From contig OX442429.1 in the NCBI GenBank assembly GCA_949361645.1, forward strand, positions 5,255,167 through 5,319,166: DNA of 64,000 bases, written 5' to 3'. How positions within the stretch are numbered: position 1 is the stretch's first letter; the number at the start of each line of letters is the position of its first letter. The stretch is from Spongilla lacustris. Its lineage: Eukaryota; Porifera; Demospongiae; Spongillida; Spongillidae. Under the pieces are notes generated by a model. It did not search any database. It saw nothing but the letters and a program-made list of their open reading frames with translations, and was not told the origin of the DNA. The translations under genes were made by a program, and so were the position numbers. Below, in pieces: positions 1 to 12,069 of the stretch.

Positions 1-576
1 ATAGCGTATCATGATTTTTATATCCATACCTTTGTTTTCCTTTCCAAAGTTACACATGTGACCCGCTCAGCTAGGAAGCGTTCTAAAATGTTATAACAGA
101 ATGGAAGAATCAAAGACATACATGTAGCAACAGGACTACAGGAGACATGTCGGCAATACAAGCAGACTCCAACACAAGCAGGACAGCATGCTTGGTAAAC
201 AGAAGCCATATTCAGTCACCGCAGTGCACTTCAAAGAAACATTGAATAAAATTATGCAGGCAGAACACAATAGTGGGAAGGGCTAAACGTCATGGCATGC
301 TCAGGCAGGCCATTGACACTTATGCATACCTCAACAGGTCTTCAAATGGAGAATGCCCTTAGACTTCTGCAGAACTATGTGGCTTGCTGACTCCATATCT
401 GCCTTGATCCCCCATCAACCTTGCTGTAACACCTATAGTATGTATGACCACAATGATAGAACCACACATGTCTGAGCTGTCAGTAGGATGACACCTTCCC
501 CCACACAGTAGCTGAATAGAACCGTCTGAGAGAATGTGCAGGATGGAGGAATGAGGTTGCCCTGGTAATATGGGCA
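1..576. other. Unannotated left edge
   Basis: I see no recognisable gene, RNA or mobile-element end here. A modest minus-strand open frame around 359-604 has no family signature that I know and no clear splice context, so it is not called. Confidence 0.4.
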
Positions 577-1110
577 CTATGTCCATGTTGACTTTGCAAC
601 GCAAAGGTTAATAAACATTATTTTATAATACATGCACGCATGCATGTACATGTTCAAAATACGTATTGTATCACTCAGTCGAACTCGAACATACGTACCT
701 TTGGGGTTTATTGGTAGATATCTTTCTAAGCCCATTATCCTTAGCTTGCGGTAGCATTTGCTTCGTGCAGCATGTTGATCTGTCGGTCGTTCTTGCAATC
801 GCATTCTTTTCGCAGGAGAAGCGATGGAATCGTCGCGATGTTCTGCACTGTTCATGGCCTCATTGTACCGTTGCCGCTTGAAAGATAGTATTGGCTCGGG
901 GTTCTTGTGATATTTTTCCCACTCAGCAGTTTGCTTTTGATCGGAGTTCTGTTGATATCGTTCTTCCTCAGCGGTTAGTTTTGGCTCGGGGTTCCGATGA
1001 TATCGTTCTCGAGCTTTTTCTTTGCTCTCTTCTGACTTTCAATATTTCCTCTCGCTTTTGGAGGTATTCCGCTCGACGTTTAGCTCTAGCCTTACGCTGA
1101 CGTGAACGCA
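577..1110 (-). pseudogene. Basic Arg/Lys-rich RY-repeat protein, frameshifted
   Basis: The frame opens at the ATG near 1110 with a very basic start (MRSRQRKARAKRRAEYLQ). After a frame change near 1015 it continues as tandem 12-13-residue units of the type RYxxNPEPKL, then a tail ending in KRMRLQERP. The N-terminus matches the one at 25,657-25,863 on the plus strand (MPSRLRKRKAKRREEYLL), so the two are family members. The repeated basic, helical pattern suggests a nucleic-acid-binding or coiled-coil N-terminal region of a multicopy, probably mobile-element-associated gene. I do not recognise a catalytic domain. The frame change makes this copy look inactive unless it hides a sequencing error. 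The family match is seen directly; the mobile-element link is inferred. Confidence 0.5.
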
Positions 1111-1249
1111 TTTTGACAAAAACAGCTTCACTAACAAAAGCAAACGATATAAACACCTTAACTACGAACAGGAACACCAGAGAAATAGCCTCACGTGTAC
1201 ATGTAGTTCTAATATTTAAGCTCAAGTAGGTGTGGCTACAGCATCTATC

Positions 1250-1818
1250 ATGGCCGTATGGCTTGAAACACACCATTTCTAGCCAGAGCTACTGTAACAA
1301 GCGATCCCTATGAACATACTCACTTGTACGGATATAACTTGAAATTCTGAACCTATTGATACCACTGACGTTCTTTGAAACAGCTCCTGTGTCGAGTTTT
1401 TTCCCCAGTAAAGTTATCAACATATGTATTTATGTTATCAGTTCCAGGTCCAATAGGATCCACGTGTATCTGACTCAAAAGGGCACTACCGCTTGAAATT
1501 CTGAACGTACTGGCACCATTCGCGTCCTTTGAAACGGTTCTTATCTCGAGTTCTTTACAAATAAAGGAAGAAGGAGAAAATGGCCGCCGTTCCGTCTGGG
1601 GACGAGGAAAAACAGAATCCCTTTTGTTCTCTTGAACGACACGGTTTTGCGACATCAAACAAACACGAAACGGCTCATTTTTGATTTCTTGTTCGATACC
1701 GACGACTAGCTAAGCCATCCGATTGATAGGAGTCCCGTTAGAAGCGGGTCCCGTTTTTTAAATGATATTCACAATCGGGGTCAAATCCTATATGAGAGTT
1801 ACTAACGTAACTCTCGAT
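1250..1818. repeat. Dispersed repeat, inverted relative to 18,945-19,510
   Basis: This segment is found again in opposite orientation at about 18,945-19,510. Shared landmarks include the string around CTCGAGTTCTTTACAAATAAAG, the GGGACGAGGAAAAACAG stretch and the terminal GGGACTCG...AACGGGACT block. The frames in it (about 100 codons) are not family-recognisable. It behaves as a dispersed non-coding or defective mobile-element fragment. Confidence 0.7.
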
Positions 1819-1819
1819 A

Positions 1820-2928
1820 ATTTACAACGTCCGTACGTCCCGTACGTCCGCGTAACCACCTATTTATAAACTCCGCCTAGCGTATGCAATTGTGGGTAAT
1901 GTATTTTATTGCGTGCGCGGGCTATTAAATAGGTTGCGTAGTAACCGTACATTGCAACAGGTGGTAGATTCAGTACTGTATGTTAAAAAAAAAAAAAAAA
2001 AACATTTTGCACTTCTTATAGAATCACTTCCGTGATTTTTCACGGGGTAAGGCTACTTAACGACCAATGGCAATTGATGGTATTCATATTTATCATACAG
2101 ACTGGAAGTATTTCATTGCGCGCGCGGGCTATTTAATAGGTTGCGTAGTAACCGTATATTACAACAGGTGGTACCATGGTAGATTACTGTACATGTATGT
2201 AAAAAACATTGACTTCTATACAATCAGCTCCGTGATTTTTCACGGGCTAAGTCTAGTGTAACATAATTGTAAACATTGTGTTGCTAGGCAATAAACATAG
2301 GAATTACAACGGCTGGATTTCATTTTACAATCGTATTTACTTCAACATTGTACTAGTATGTACGGGTTGCAAAGAACATGTACACCTATATACTAGTAGT
2401 CACTTATTAAAAAAAAAATGAATGAAACAAGATATAAAACCATTCTCTCTGAGGGATTTGAAATGGTGGTGTAAAAAGGAAGGGAACAAGGGATCAACGA
2501 TGGTACAAAATTTTTGAATAGTCCTTCATTTAGCACTTTTGTAGTACGTACATTTCAGTTACGTTGCTAAATATAGGACTATTCAAAAAATTTGTACCAT
2601 CGTTGATCCCTTGTTCCCTTCCTTTTTACACCACCTTTGCCTTCAAATCCTATATACCACTAACTTTCTCAGAGAGAATGTTTTTATATCTTGTAAAAAG
2701 TAAGGAAACAGGAGATTATGGAAATCAATCATATACATTCATAAATCTATAAAAATTACAGACCCACATTTCGTTAGTTGAGTCAAGCAGATTTGCTAAA
2801 TAATGTAGGTTTGTGTATTTATGAATGTATAACACTCCGATCCAATGCGGGGACAGAACTTCCAAGATTACTCTCAAACATGTATGTATTATTTACATGT
2901 ATTGCATATGGGACAGTTCACGCGAAAA
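1820..2928. repeat. 1.1-kb direct repeat, copy 1
   Basis: The block starts with AATTTACAACGTCCGTACG and ends at ACATGTATTGCATAT. It recurs in the same orientation at about 25,977-27,063 with high identity, differing mainly in A-tract length and small indels. It contains two internal sub-repeats built on GTAGTAACCGTA...ACAGGTGGTA and a nested foldback MITE. The ends are not TG...CA and there is no retroviral gene between the copies, so it is not an LTR pair. Confidence 0.8.
2437..2692. mobile_element. Short palindromic (foldback) MITE
   Basis: The left arm (about 2437-2525) reads as the reverse complement of the right arm (about 2570-2692). AAAGGAAGGGAACAAGGG on the left pairs with CCCTTGTTCCCTTCC on the right, and CTCTCTGAGGG pairs with the TCAGAGAGAA side. 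It has no coding capacity. The same unit is inside the second copy of the 1.1-kb repeat, so the insertion predates that duplication. A diverged single arm lies at about 41,035-41,165. Confidence 0.75.
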
Positions 2929-3400
2929 TGATAACTCGCTTTTATATTTATAATGTTATAAAATTTCCTTATGTTTGAATCGCTATAACTTCCCAACGGT
3001 TTAGGCTATCTACTTCGTATTTACAACACTTCATACCACACCATTTCTCTATGGTAAAATACATTTTGGTGTCTTGCACTTGCTCCGTACCAGTACTGCA
3101 ACGTACTATACCCCACCGGGTTCAAACCCGCCATAACTTTCTGTAGGAGTAATCAAATCGCTTCAAATTCGGTTTGTAGGTAGAGAGGTCCTATACCTAT
3201 CGATTTGTTCTGTTCGTTAATTTTTATCAAATCCGTTACGGAGATACAGTGGAGCAAAGTTGGTACAAGTTTCCCGCTCGAATCGCGCCGTTGTACGTGC
3301 GTGAACCGCTTCCATTCACCGAAGCACATGAATATGCAACTACTTCCTGTGGGCTGAGACTTCGATAACTTATAGCCACACCTATACTGCACTGAGCTGG
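2929..3400. repeat. Half-copy of a foldback repeat family
   Basis: This block carries the family core (CGCTTCAAATTCGGTTTGTAGGT, then TCGATTTGTTCTGTTCGTTAAT, then CCGTTACGGAGATA). The same core recurs, often as both arms of a palindrome, at 20,995-21,825, 29,283-29,925 and 29,926-30,750. Only one arm is clear here. Long frames across it are reading-frame accidents of the repeat, not genes. Confidence 0.65.
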
Positions 3401-3649
3401 GTAAGTATTCTAAAAATCGATCGTCCCTGTCACTGTTGTTATTCGTTGTTCTTCGGTGTAGATAAACGACATGGCGACGTATCAAACTACTGAAGACGAT
3501 CGAGCTAGCTAAGTAGTACTTCATTCGGCGGACGTTTTCGAGCTGTACGAATGCGACGACCGATATTAAAGATACAATCAATGAAGATGGGAAGATTGAG
3601 AACGGTAGTGATGACGGTCGTCCCACTGACGATGCTGGTTGTAGGGAGT

Positions 3650-6480
3650 AGGTAGCCCCTAAATCACTAAAGGAGCCTCCAGCCCCACCCCCACTTACGG
3701 GGCTATAGCCCCTTCACTGAAAAGTGGACTTCATAGCCCCACATTGCAAATCCAGACAACAGCCCCACATAACCATCTGATGCCATGCAGAGCCACCAGC
3801 CAACTAGCAGTACCTGTGGAACCACCTGCCCATATCAGGCACTACACAGGGGCCACCAGCTAACCAATGGGGTCAGCCACCACAATACCAGTGGGGTGAC
3901 ACCAGCCACATGGATTTGGCAGCCCCCACAATTTCAGGGGAGTCGTGAACTACATGCACTTGTACTAAGGGAAACCACACATGCCCCCTCACATGTAACA
4001 CTACCGTGGCAGTGAGGGTTACATGTACATCTAGCAGAACCAGCTGGATCCAGGCCCCCCCCCCCCCCCCCCCCTGGATCCAGCCCCCGGGGTCACTTCA
4101 CCCCTACTATTGATCATTCACTGGAAGTTCAAGGGACCAATGAGGCAAATGGAACCATCCCACACAACAGAACCACCAGCCCCCATGACTGCAAGTGAAC
4201 TTAATAGCCTCACGATAGTTCGAACTTACATTTAATCCCTCCACACTGCAAGTAGTAGAACCACCAGCCCTCTTACAGATGGGGTTACCAGACCCTGTAC
4301 TGCCTGCAGGGGTGCCCACACAAACAGGGGTCAATACGTATTATATTGGAGGAGATGCCAGCCCTCACAGTACAAGTACAAGTCCCCACAATTTCAGAGG
4401 AAGCCATGAAGTACATGTACTGTACGTACACCTGCCCCTCTCCAAAAAAATACCAGTGAAACCATTAGCCCTCATTCAGCCCCTATGGCTCTCCTGCCCA
4501 CTACCTGTTCTTCACTGCACATTGCGTCAACAGCCCAGGGTACAATGGGGCATCCCCCTACCAATTCTCATATCACTGCAATATGGGGCAGTATCATTGC
4601 AACCATTGAAGCAAATGGACTTATTAGCTCCACACAGCAGGGCCAGTTAATACCAATGGGCTGCCATTACAGAAGGAGTTATCAGACTACCAGCAGACAG
4701 GGAAGCCAACAACTGCCTAACTCCCCAGGGTTCATGGGGGGCCCCCACAACAATGCATGCTGGTGGAAATGCCAGCTCTCACACTGCAAGTGGAATCGGC
4801 ACCCCCAACAATTTCAGGGGAGCCATGAACTAGTACCACACATGCCCCCCACGATCCATGGAACCATTAGCCTTCTCGTAGCAGCCCCCACATACAAGGG
4901 CCCTAACTCCCACTACCTATCCTTCACTGCAAGTTGAGTCAGCAGCTCAGGGGCCATGCATTTACCAGCCCTCTCACTACAGGTGCATGATATAAGTGAT
5001 CGCTCACTGCAATTTGAAGGAGCCAATGGGGCCAATTGAGCCGCCCCACACAGCAGAACCACCAGGCCCCATCACTGCAAGGGAACCTAACAGCCTCATG
5101 ATGCAAGGGAACTTATATTTAATACCTCCACATTGCAAGTAGTGAACCCAAAGCCCTGACTAGCACCTGGATGAATAGTTATGATGCCAGTAGAGATGTA
5201 AGCTCTCACACTACATGTAGTCCCCACAATTTCAGAAGAAGCCATCAACTAACCTGCCCCTCTCCAAACGCTACCAGTTGAACCATTAGCCCTGTCCCAC
5301 ACACTGGGACTAGCCTCTTACAGCCTTCCTACCCACTACCTGTCCTTCACTGCACATTGAGTCAACAGCCCATGCCAAGGACCAATGGGGCCATCCAGCT
5401 ATCTGAGCACCCTCCCTGCAAGTGGACAGTATCATTGGAACTATTAATGCAAGCCCCACACTGCCGGTTCAGTGAGCACCAGTGGAGCCATTACAGATGG
5501 AGTTATCAGAAATCGGTACCCCCACAATTTCAAGGGTGCCATGAACTGGAGCTACACTTGCCCTCACTGCCCATGGAACCATCACATATAGGGGCCAGCC
5601 CATGGCCCAATCTCCCACTACCTATTCTTCACTGTACGTTGATTCAATGGCCCAGGTACCAATGGGCCATACCCCTACCAGTTCTCTCACTGCAAACGGA
5701 CAGTATCAGTAGAACCATTTTTGCAAGTGGACTTAAAGCAGATCCAGTTAGCACCAGTCGAGCCATTTCAGATGCAGTTATTAGACTGCCAGCATGCAAG
5801 CTTGGGAGCCACCAACTGCCAAACTTCCCAGGGGTCATTGGAGGCCCCCACAACAATGCGTGCTGGTGGAGATGGCAGCTTTAACACTGCAGTTGGAATT
5901 GGCACACCCCCCCACCCCCCACCTCCACCATTTTTTGAGAACCATAAACTGGAGCCACACATACCCCCACTATCCAAGGAAACACTAGCCACCAGCCCTA
6001 TTACAGATTGGGTTACCAGACCCTGCACTGCCAGCAGGGGCCATTAGATCAGATGCCAGCCCTTATACTACAATTAGTCCTCATGAACAATTTCAGGCGA
6101 AGCCATGTTCTTCATGTACTGTACATACACCTGCCCCTGTCCAAATAGTGGAACCATTAGCCTTCACTGCATAAGCCCCACACACTGCAACCAGCCCCCA
6201 TGTCTCTCCTGCCCACTACCTGTCCAACAGCCCAGGGACCACAGTGATGGCCATCTCCCTCACAGCGAGCGGACATTATCATTGGAACCATTAATGCAAG
6301 TGAACTTAAAATAGCCCCACACTGCAGGTCCAGTTAGCATGGAGCTATTACAGATGGAGTTATCAGACTACCAGCAGGCAGGGGAGTCACCAGCTGCCAA
6401 TCTCCCCAGGAGTCATTGTGGACCCCCACAATAATACTTGCTGGTGGAGATCATGCCAGCCATCACACTACAGGTGGAGT

Positions 6481-6512
<32 letters not shown>

Positions 6513-7110
6513 CATGCACACACAATTTCAGGGTAGCCATGAGCTCAGGAACTAGAGCCAAACATGCCGCTTAAGCAGTTCAGGGGCCAACGCCTACCAG
6601 CTCTGCAATATCAGTGAGCCACACTGCAAGTGAACATGATAGACTCACGCTGCATGTTCAGTCAGCAGTATACCTACACAACCAGCAGCTGCCACATAAC
6701 CAGGATCCAATGGGGTCCTCACAACACTGCCAATGGAGACATCAGCAAGTGGAGGGACACTGGGCCAGCCACAATGGCCCCCTATCGTAAAGGTGAGTCA
6801 GCAGTCCAGGAGCCAATGCCCCCTCCCCCCCACACACACACACTCCGCACACACTACCTATGCAATGCCTCTACATTGCCAGTGGAAATTCCAGCCCTCT
6901 CACTGCAAGTTAATCATCAGCCCAAGTCTAGCCCCACACAGTACAATCACTGTTCACTGCAAATGGAGCCACCAAACCCACTACTGACCTGTGTAACCAT
7001 TAACCCCCACACAACAATTGGACTTACTGTCAAGGGAACCATAAACTACTAGTAGAGCTACCAGCCCCTATTGGACAAATGAAAACACTACCACTGAAGT
7101 AGCCTTCTGT
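3650..7110. repeat. Degenerate CAGCCCC-rich satellite-like array
   Basis: The stretch of about 3.4 kb is C- and CA-rich on the plus strand and is built from diverged copies of a few modules. The module around CACAATTTCAGGGGAGCCATGAAC recurs near 3928, 4386, 4806, 5224, 5524, 6085 and 6520. The module around CCCCCACAACAATG..TGCTGGTGGA recurs near 4740, 5850 and 6425. Copies are spaced about 300-560 bp apart with irregular order. Poly-C runs occur near 4055 and 6483. Frames of 60-175 codons arise on both strands because the composition lacks stops, and none has family features. Confidence 0.75.
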
Positions 7111-7330
7111 TCATTTGTACATGTCTGTGTATCTGCACACTTTTTGTGTTGTGTATCTGTTTGTACACATGTACAGAGTTATCTTATCCAGGAAGCCATG
7201 CATCAGTGGTGAATATAATTACCTGCCCTATCCGTACTGATTGTGGTTGGTCTGCACCCGTGGTTGGTTTATTTAAACAAACGAACAAGGCTTGCTTTAT
7301 CCAAAAAAAAAAAAAAAACTTTAGTGCATT
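7111..7330. other. No feature recognised
   Basis: A TG-rich spacer with an A16 tract near 7302. I see nothing codable. Confidence 0.4.
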
Positions 7331-7548
7331 TGAATGAATTGTCACATGAATTGTGCGCTTGAAGGCATCAGAATTAATGCACCACACAAGTTGAGTTAGC
7401 AGTTGGATTAGTTGTATTATAGCGCCCCCTTACCCTATCCTGCCCCACCTCCTTCCAGAAATGCTGGGGGCGCCATTGGTACTGAGATTAACAACACAAG
7501 GAAGGTGCACTGAGGTTACCCCTAACAACACGTTATGGTGTACTTAGA

Positions 7549-7690
7549 TTAACCCCTAACACCTCCATGTAGGTGGAAGAAGACATGCACCAGGTTGACC
7601 ACCACCATGGCACCCTTGCCGGCCTGCTGTGCCTCATCAATTAAGATGAACACCTGGCAGGATTTGGCCCCCAAACAGACACAAGCACAA
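7549..7690 (-). pseudogene. Fragment of a DUF7869-like transposon-associated protein (copy 1)
   Basis: The minus-strand translation contains FILIDEAQQAGKGAM followed by VVVNLVHVFFHLHG. This resembles the xLIDEAxxxGKGANxVISxxHxFFxxHG block I know from multicopy invertebrate proteins annotated as DUF7869. Only about 40 residues are preserved and the surroundings are repeat sequence. It is a captured or decayed exon, not a gene. The identification rests on memory of the motif and needs a profile search. Confidence 0.4.
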
Positions 7691-8395
7691 GATGTAAATG
7701 GGACTATGGATTTAACCCCACAACAGCCACACCATAACGTGTTGTTTGGGGTAACCTCAGTGCACCTTCCTTGTGTTGTTAATCTCAGTACCAATGGCGC
7801 CCCCAGCATTTCAGGAAGGAGGTGGGGCAGGATAGGGTAAGGGGGTGCTATAATACAACTAATCCAACTGCTAACTCAATTTGTGTGGTGCATTAATTCT
7901 GACGCCTTCAAGCACACAATTCATGTGACATTCAAATGCATACATCTAAATTGTAATTTTAAAATGCCACACATTTGTGTGGCGAGTTCTAAAAAGAACT
8001 TAATAAGGTGTCCCCTTAACAACACATATGTATGGTGTACAGGTGACCCCCTTAACAACACGTACATAAGGTGCACAGAGATGACTCTGAATGGCACATA
8101 TGTATGGTGTACAGGTGACCCCTTAACAACACATACATAAGGTGTACAGAGATGACTCTTAACAATTTGCCAAAAACACTCAACGGTCAATCAATTTGTT
8201 TTGTTGTGATACTGTGCCTGAGTTTCCCTACAGAGCAAAGTAACTGAGTTCCCTTCTCTTGTTATCATCAGAAGGACCGCACAAGCATGCTGTTAGAATA
8301 ATGGTATATGGCTGCCAGAAGGAACGAGTGACTGTGCCCCACACACTGGGACCAGCCCCCACGGCCATCCTGCCCACTACCTTCTATAACCCAGT

Positions 8396-8530
8396 GCTTG
8401 TGTCTGTTTGGGGGCCAAATCCTGCCAGGTGTTCATCTTAATTGATGAGGCACAGCAGGCCGGCAAGGGTGCCATGGTGGTGGTCAACCTGGTGCATGTC
8501 TTCTTCCACCTACATGGAGGCGTTAGGGGT
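8396..8530 (+). pseudogene. Fragment of a DUF7869-like protein (copy 2, inverted)
   Basis: Nearly identical to the reverse complement of 7549-7690, with the same FILIDEAQQAGKGAM motif on the plus strand. It shares the uncertainty of copy 1. The near-identity of the two indicates a recent local duplication or a foldback element. Confidence 0.4.
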
Positions 8531-8655
8531 TAATCTAAGTACACCATAACGTGTTGTTAGGGGTAACCTCAGTGCAAGTCTCAGTACCAATGGCGCCCCC
8601 AGCATTTCTGGAAGGAGGTGGGGTAGGATAGGGTAAGGGGGCGCTATAATACAAC

Positions 8656-8855
8656 NNNNNNNNNNNNNNNNNNNNNNNNNNNNNNNNNNNNNNNNNNNNN
8701 NNNNNNNNNNNNNNNNNNNNNNNNNNNNNNNNNNNNNNNNNNNNNNNNNNNNNNNNNNNNNNNNNNNNNNNNNNNNNNNNNNNNNNNNNNNNNNNNNNNN
8801 NNNNNNNNNNNNNNNNNNNNNNNNNNNNNNNNNNNNNNNNNNNNNNNNNNNNNNN
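8656..8855. other. Assembly gap (200 N)
   Basis: Exactly 200 N. The fixed length suggests a placeholder of unknown true size. The repeat on its left side probably caused the break. Confidence 1.
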
Positions 8856-9910
8856 TATATTTTTAATTTTTGTAATAAATATACAATTAGCTGGAAGGAT
8901 TTTCTTCTAAACCTTTATTAAATTCTAAACCCAAAGCTAAAATAAATTTGCGATATAGGCTATGATGGTGATTTGCAATTTTTTCACTAACTAGTAAGTA
9001 GCCTGCTAAACAGATTTTTTTTTAAAGATGGACTACCGTTAGGTTGGTTAGCATGTTGCATGACTTGCACGTAAAATCCTGCCAAACAAAATGCTCGAAG
9101 GAGATAAAGTGCATGTTAAGGAGCCCATACACTTGGCAACATGTTGTGTGCAAATCAAATGAATATCAGTAAAAGTTCGGTAAATTACGATGATGGATTT
9201 CTATTAAATTTTACGTAAATTCATTGAGTTGCGCGCTACATGTTGCCTAGTGTATGGTACACGGACCATCCTATATCAGTGTAAATAATCAGCCACATGA
9301 AAGGTAAATAAGTTTTGAAAGACTACTAACAATTTCTAAAACTAAGATTTGTGGCTTTAGTCAGTGGGTAGCTATTAAAGATTTAGGCGGGCCATAGAAT
9401 TAGAGACGCTGGGGCGGGAATGAGAAACACATCTTATATGGCATGATGCCAACTGGCAAGGATATATATTTGGCTGGGGGAGCAGGGGCAGTGAATAAAC
9501 AGGGTCCGACCACTCCCGCTACTGGCCGCTAGCTATGATTGAATTCTGGTTTCGAAAACCCAATAATCACGTTCTCCTAGTGCAGGAGTGCAGAATGTAT
9601 ATGTAAAGTATGCAGAGTTTAGAAATTCGGACGTACGTATACGTCGTAGTAATGTTTAACTGTCGGTCGTATTTCTAAACGCGGTATACGAGTTAATGAA
9701 TAGTCAAGATCTCAGACATTTGAGTATTTGTGATCGTTTGGTGCAAATTCCAAAAGATGTACTCGTTAGGTTAATTTGTAAGCATGTTGCATGACTTGCA
9801 ATAAAATCCTGCCAAATAAAATGCCCAAAGGAGGTGAGTAGATAAAGCGCATGAAGTGGTCTAAAGGTACACGAACCAAGCTCCATGCCAATTTTCTTTA
9901 TGGCTGACCG
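8856..9910. repeat. Non-coding, with a diverged short duplication
   Basis: About 9040-9115 and 9764-9850 share GCATGTTGCATGACTTGCA, then AAAATCCTGCCAAA and AAATGC. This is a diverged direct duplication. I see no other structure and no gene. Confidence 0.5.
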
Positions 9911-10077
9911 GCAGTGACCGTCAAAATTTTTGGCGGTCCACGGTTATTACCGATGGTTACGTGGTTTCGCGAACTATACGTGTATATATTTTCCGTATGG
10001 TCACGGTCGCGGTCAAGCCAACCGTATCGCCTAGTTTGACGGTTTTGACTGTTGGCGTGCTAACCGCGGCATCACTG
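9911..10077. mobile_element. Short hAT-type MITE related to the 37-39 kb hAT
   Basis: It begins CAGTGACCGTC and ends GCGGCATCACTG, giving CAGTG/CACTG ends. Its interior (TTTTTGGCGGTCCACGGTTATTACC and GTCAAGCCAACCGTATCGCCTAG) matches the terminal region at 39,064-39,258 of the hAT element downstream. A clean 8-bp target duplication is not visible, so the exact ends are uncertain. Confidence 0.6.
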
Positions 10078-10590
10078 CTTGCACCACCATTGTTCCAGCA
10101 AGATGGTACACCCTTGAGCCTTGTTGATAACTTGCATGATAAATGCATGTGCAGTGATGTATACCGATTCGAGACAATCCAGGGAGGGCCTCAATTAAAG
10201 GGTGCATGGTTATCGTATATAGTATAGCATTGAATTGCACATATGCTTTGGAAAGTGATAATCTCGAAAGCTTGAGACTCCTTTTTGGGCAGCAGGTAAT
10301 TGATATTGTTTCTGTATTTGAATGTGTGCGCATGGTAGAACATTTTCATATAGGCTTTGGCTCGTGCTCCACTTATTTTCGAGCAGGTCAGCCTGAAAGT
10401 CTCCATTGGGAGTGTGGGCTTTTGCGCCACCTTCATTAAAGATGCTGCATGAGTTATATATAGCTAGTTCCTTCATCCAATTAAATAGAATCGTGCAAGA
10501 TCAGTTTACCCGCGTATGTCATGCAGTATAAACAAAAATGTCAAAGGTTTACTGTATCCGACGTCGCGTCGTCACGTGCATGGTTCGTAT

Positions 10591-10600
10591 TATATAAGGC
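10591..10600 (+). promoter_or_regulatory. Candidate TATA box of the peroxidase gene
   Basis: TATATAAGGC lies about 60 bp upstream of the ATG that opens a signal-peptide exon at 10,660. Position and sequence fit a core promoter; transcription is not shown. Confidence 0.45.
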
Positions 10601-11754
10601 TGTAGAATCCACCGGAGAATCTATATAGCTACATCATACGCTAACCCCATGCAGGCATAATGAAAGATTTTGTGAGTGTCACACTTTTGTTGGTCGCCGT
10701 CGAAGCAGCCACCTTCATAACAACACAAGGACTGAGCCAAGACGGTAAGCTTCAGGACTATTATTCATGCATGCATAGTGCATGCATGCGTTAAATTTAA
10801 AGATTATCTCCTATATACATGTATAACAGAACGCAGAGCCGTCGTTGACACTGCCATTGCTGAAAGCAAAAAACTCTTCGACCAGCAGGACTCACAAGGT
10901 GAGGAGGATGAAGACCTGGACACTAATCAGGAGCGAGTAACGTCTAACTATTACAAGAAATCGTCAGAAAGGGCGAGGAAGCACGGCAAGGCGCGTCTCA
11001 TGTACGAAGATATGGTTCGTCGAGCAGAAAAGTTACTGTGTCGAATCAATCCCGAAAAGGCTATCGCATTAAGCATCGAACAACTAGCTGAAGCAGGCCA
11101 ATCGGTCTCACCAGTTTCCCTCCTCACAGCGGAGGTGACGAACAAGACCATGTTAGCGAGCGGTTGCCGGGACCTTCTACCGACCCCCAACTGCAACTCG
11201 CCCACCATCAATAGAACCGTAGATGGTACATGCAACAATCGAGAGTACCCGCTCAGAGGTGCAGCTGGAACCCCTTTTCGGCGCATTCTTCGACCGCAAT
11301 ACGAGGACGGTATTAGCTCTATCTGAGGCGATCTTCAGAACTATGCATGGGAACCTGCCAACGATAGAACCGTTCGACCCCCCTTATACCCAAGCGTTTG
11401 CTTCGTCAGTCATAAAATTGTCCTCGACAAGCCCCTCGATGAGATGAATGTTAGCCATATGCTGATGCAATGGGGGCAGTTTTTAGATCACAAAGTGACC
11501 CTTACTCCTCAACTAGGAGAGATCACGACGTGCGACTGCTGCAATAAGACGGATATCTGCCTACCCATCAAAGTACCACCCGATGACCCGACGTTCGGTG
11601 CTGGCACTATTCGGAATGGCACTTGCATCCCGTTTCGAAGAAGCGTTCCGGCGTGCAGCAATGCAAGCGAAGGTACCTTTGATCCCAGGCAACATATTAA
11701 CGACGTGTCCTCGTATATCGACGCATCGGTCATCCTGGGACCTGCGATAATTTT

Positions 11755-11758
11755 CCGG
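11755..11758. repeat. CCGG target-site duplication, left
   Basis: CCGG directly precedes TGTCACAGGC and is repeated at 17,539-17,542 after GCCTGTGACA. Ginger1 transposons are known to duplicate CCGG or CCGT. Confidence 0.9.
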
Positions 11759-11950
11759 TGTCACAGGCATGTGGGTCCCCCCCCCATTTTGGGTCCGGGG
11801 GGACCCATATGCCTAGGCAACTGGGTCCCCCCCGGACCCAGTTGCCTAGGCATCTGAGTCCCCCCGGACCGAGATGCCTAGATGTTCAAAATTAATTATC
11901 CCGGACCCAATTGCCTAGGCAGCCTGGTCCCCCCCGGACCCAGCTGCCTG
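11759..11950. repeat. Left terminal inverted repeat of Ginger1 element A
   Basis: GC-rich, with repeated GGGTCC/GGACCC blocks and four TGCCTAG motifs that can form internal hairpins. Pairs with 17,370-17,538. Confidence 0.85.
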
Positions 11951-12069
11951 TCAACAAAAACTATATTTATATAAATACTGAACAGAGAAGGCATATATGA
12001 TAGATATAGTATTACCTGAGCGCATGCGCTGAAGACAGTATCCTAGCAACTTGAGCACGTGTCTTAAAA

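Larger units (their letters stand above)
7331..8655. repeat. Composite inverted/direct repeat
   Basis: A segment of about 210 bp at 7335-7545 recurs as its reverse complement at 7735-7945. A third partial copy ends at 8655, directly against the assembly gap. The core between the arms (about 7550-7690) recurs in opposite orientation at about 8395-8530. Between them, 8030-8160 holds two tandem units of about 75 bp (GGTGTACAGGTGACC...CAGAGATGACTC). This is a rearranged mobile element, possibly continuing into the gap. Confidence 0.7.

Noticed and set aside
3511..3651. Acidic coding-like stretch (INEDGKIENGSDDGRP)
   Set aside because: It is only about 45 codons, has no start, splice context or family, and lies at the edge of a repeat.
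5357..5884. Long frame in the CAGCCCC-rich region as a protein gene
   Set aside because: Frames open on both strands in the same place, composition explains the lack of stops, and no family motif or splice context is seen.
11324..11326. In-frame TGA of the peroxidase as selenocysteine
   Set aside because: Other stops and frameshifts are present, the family does not use selenocysteine at this point, and CGA to TGA is a common decay step.
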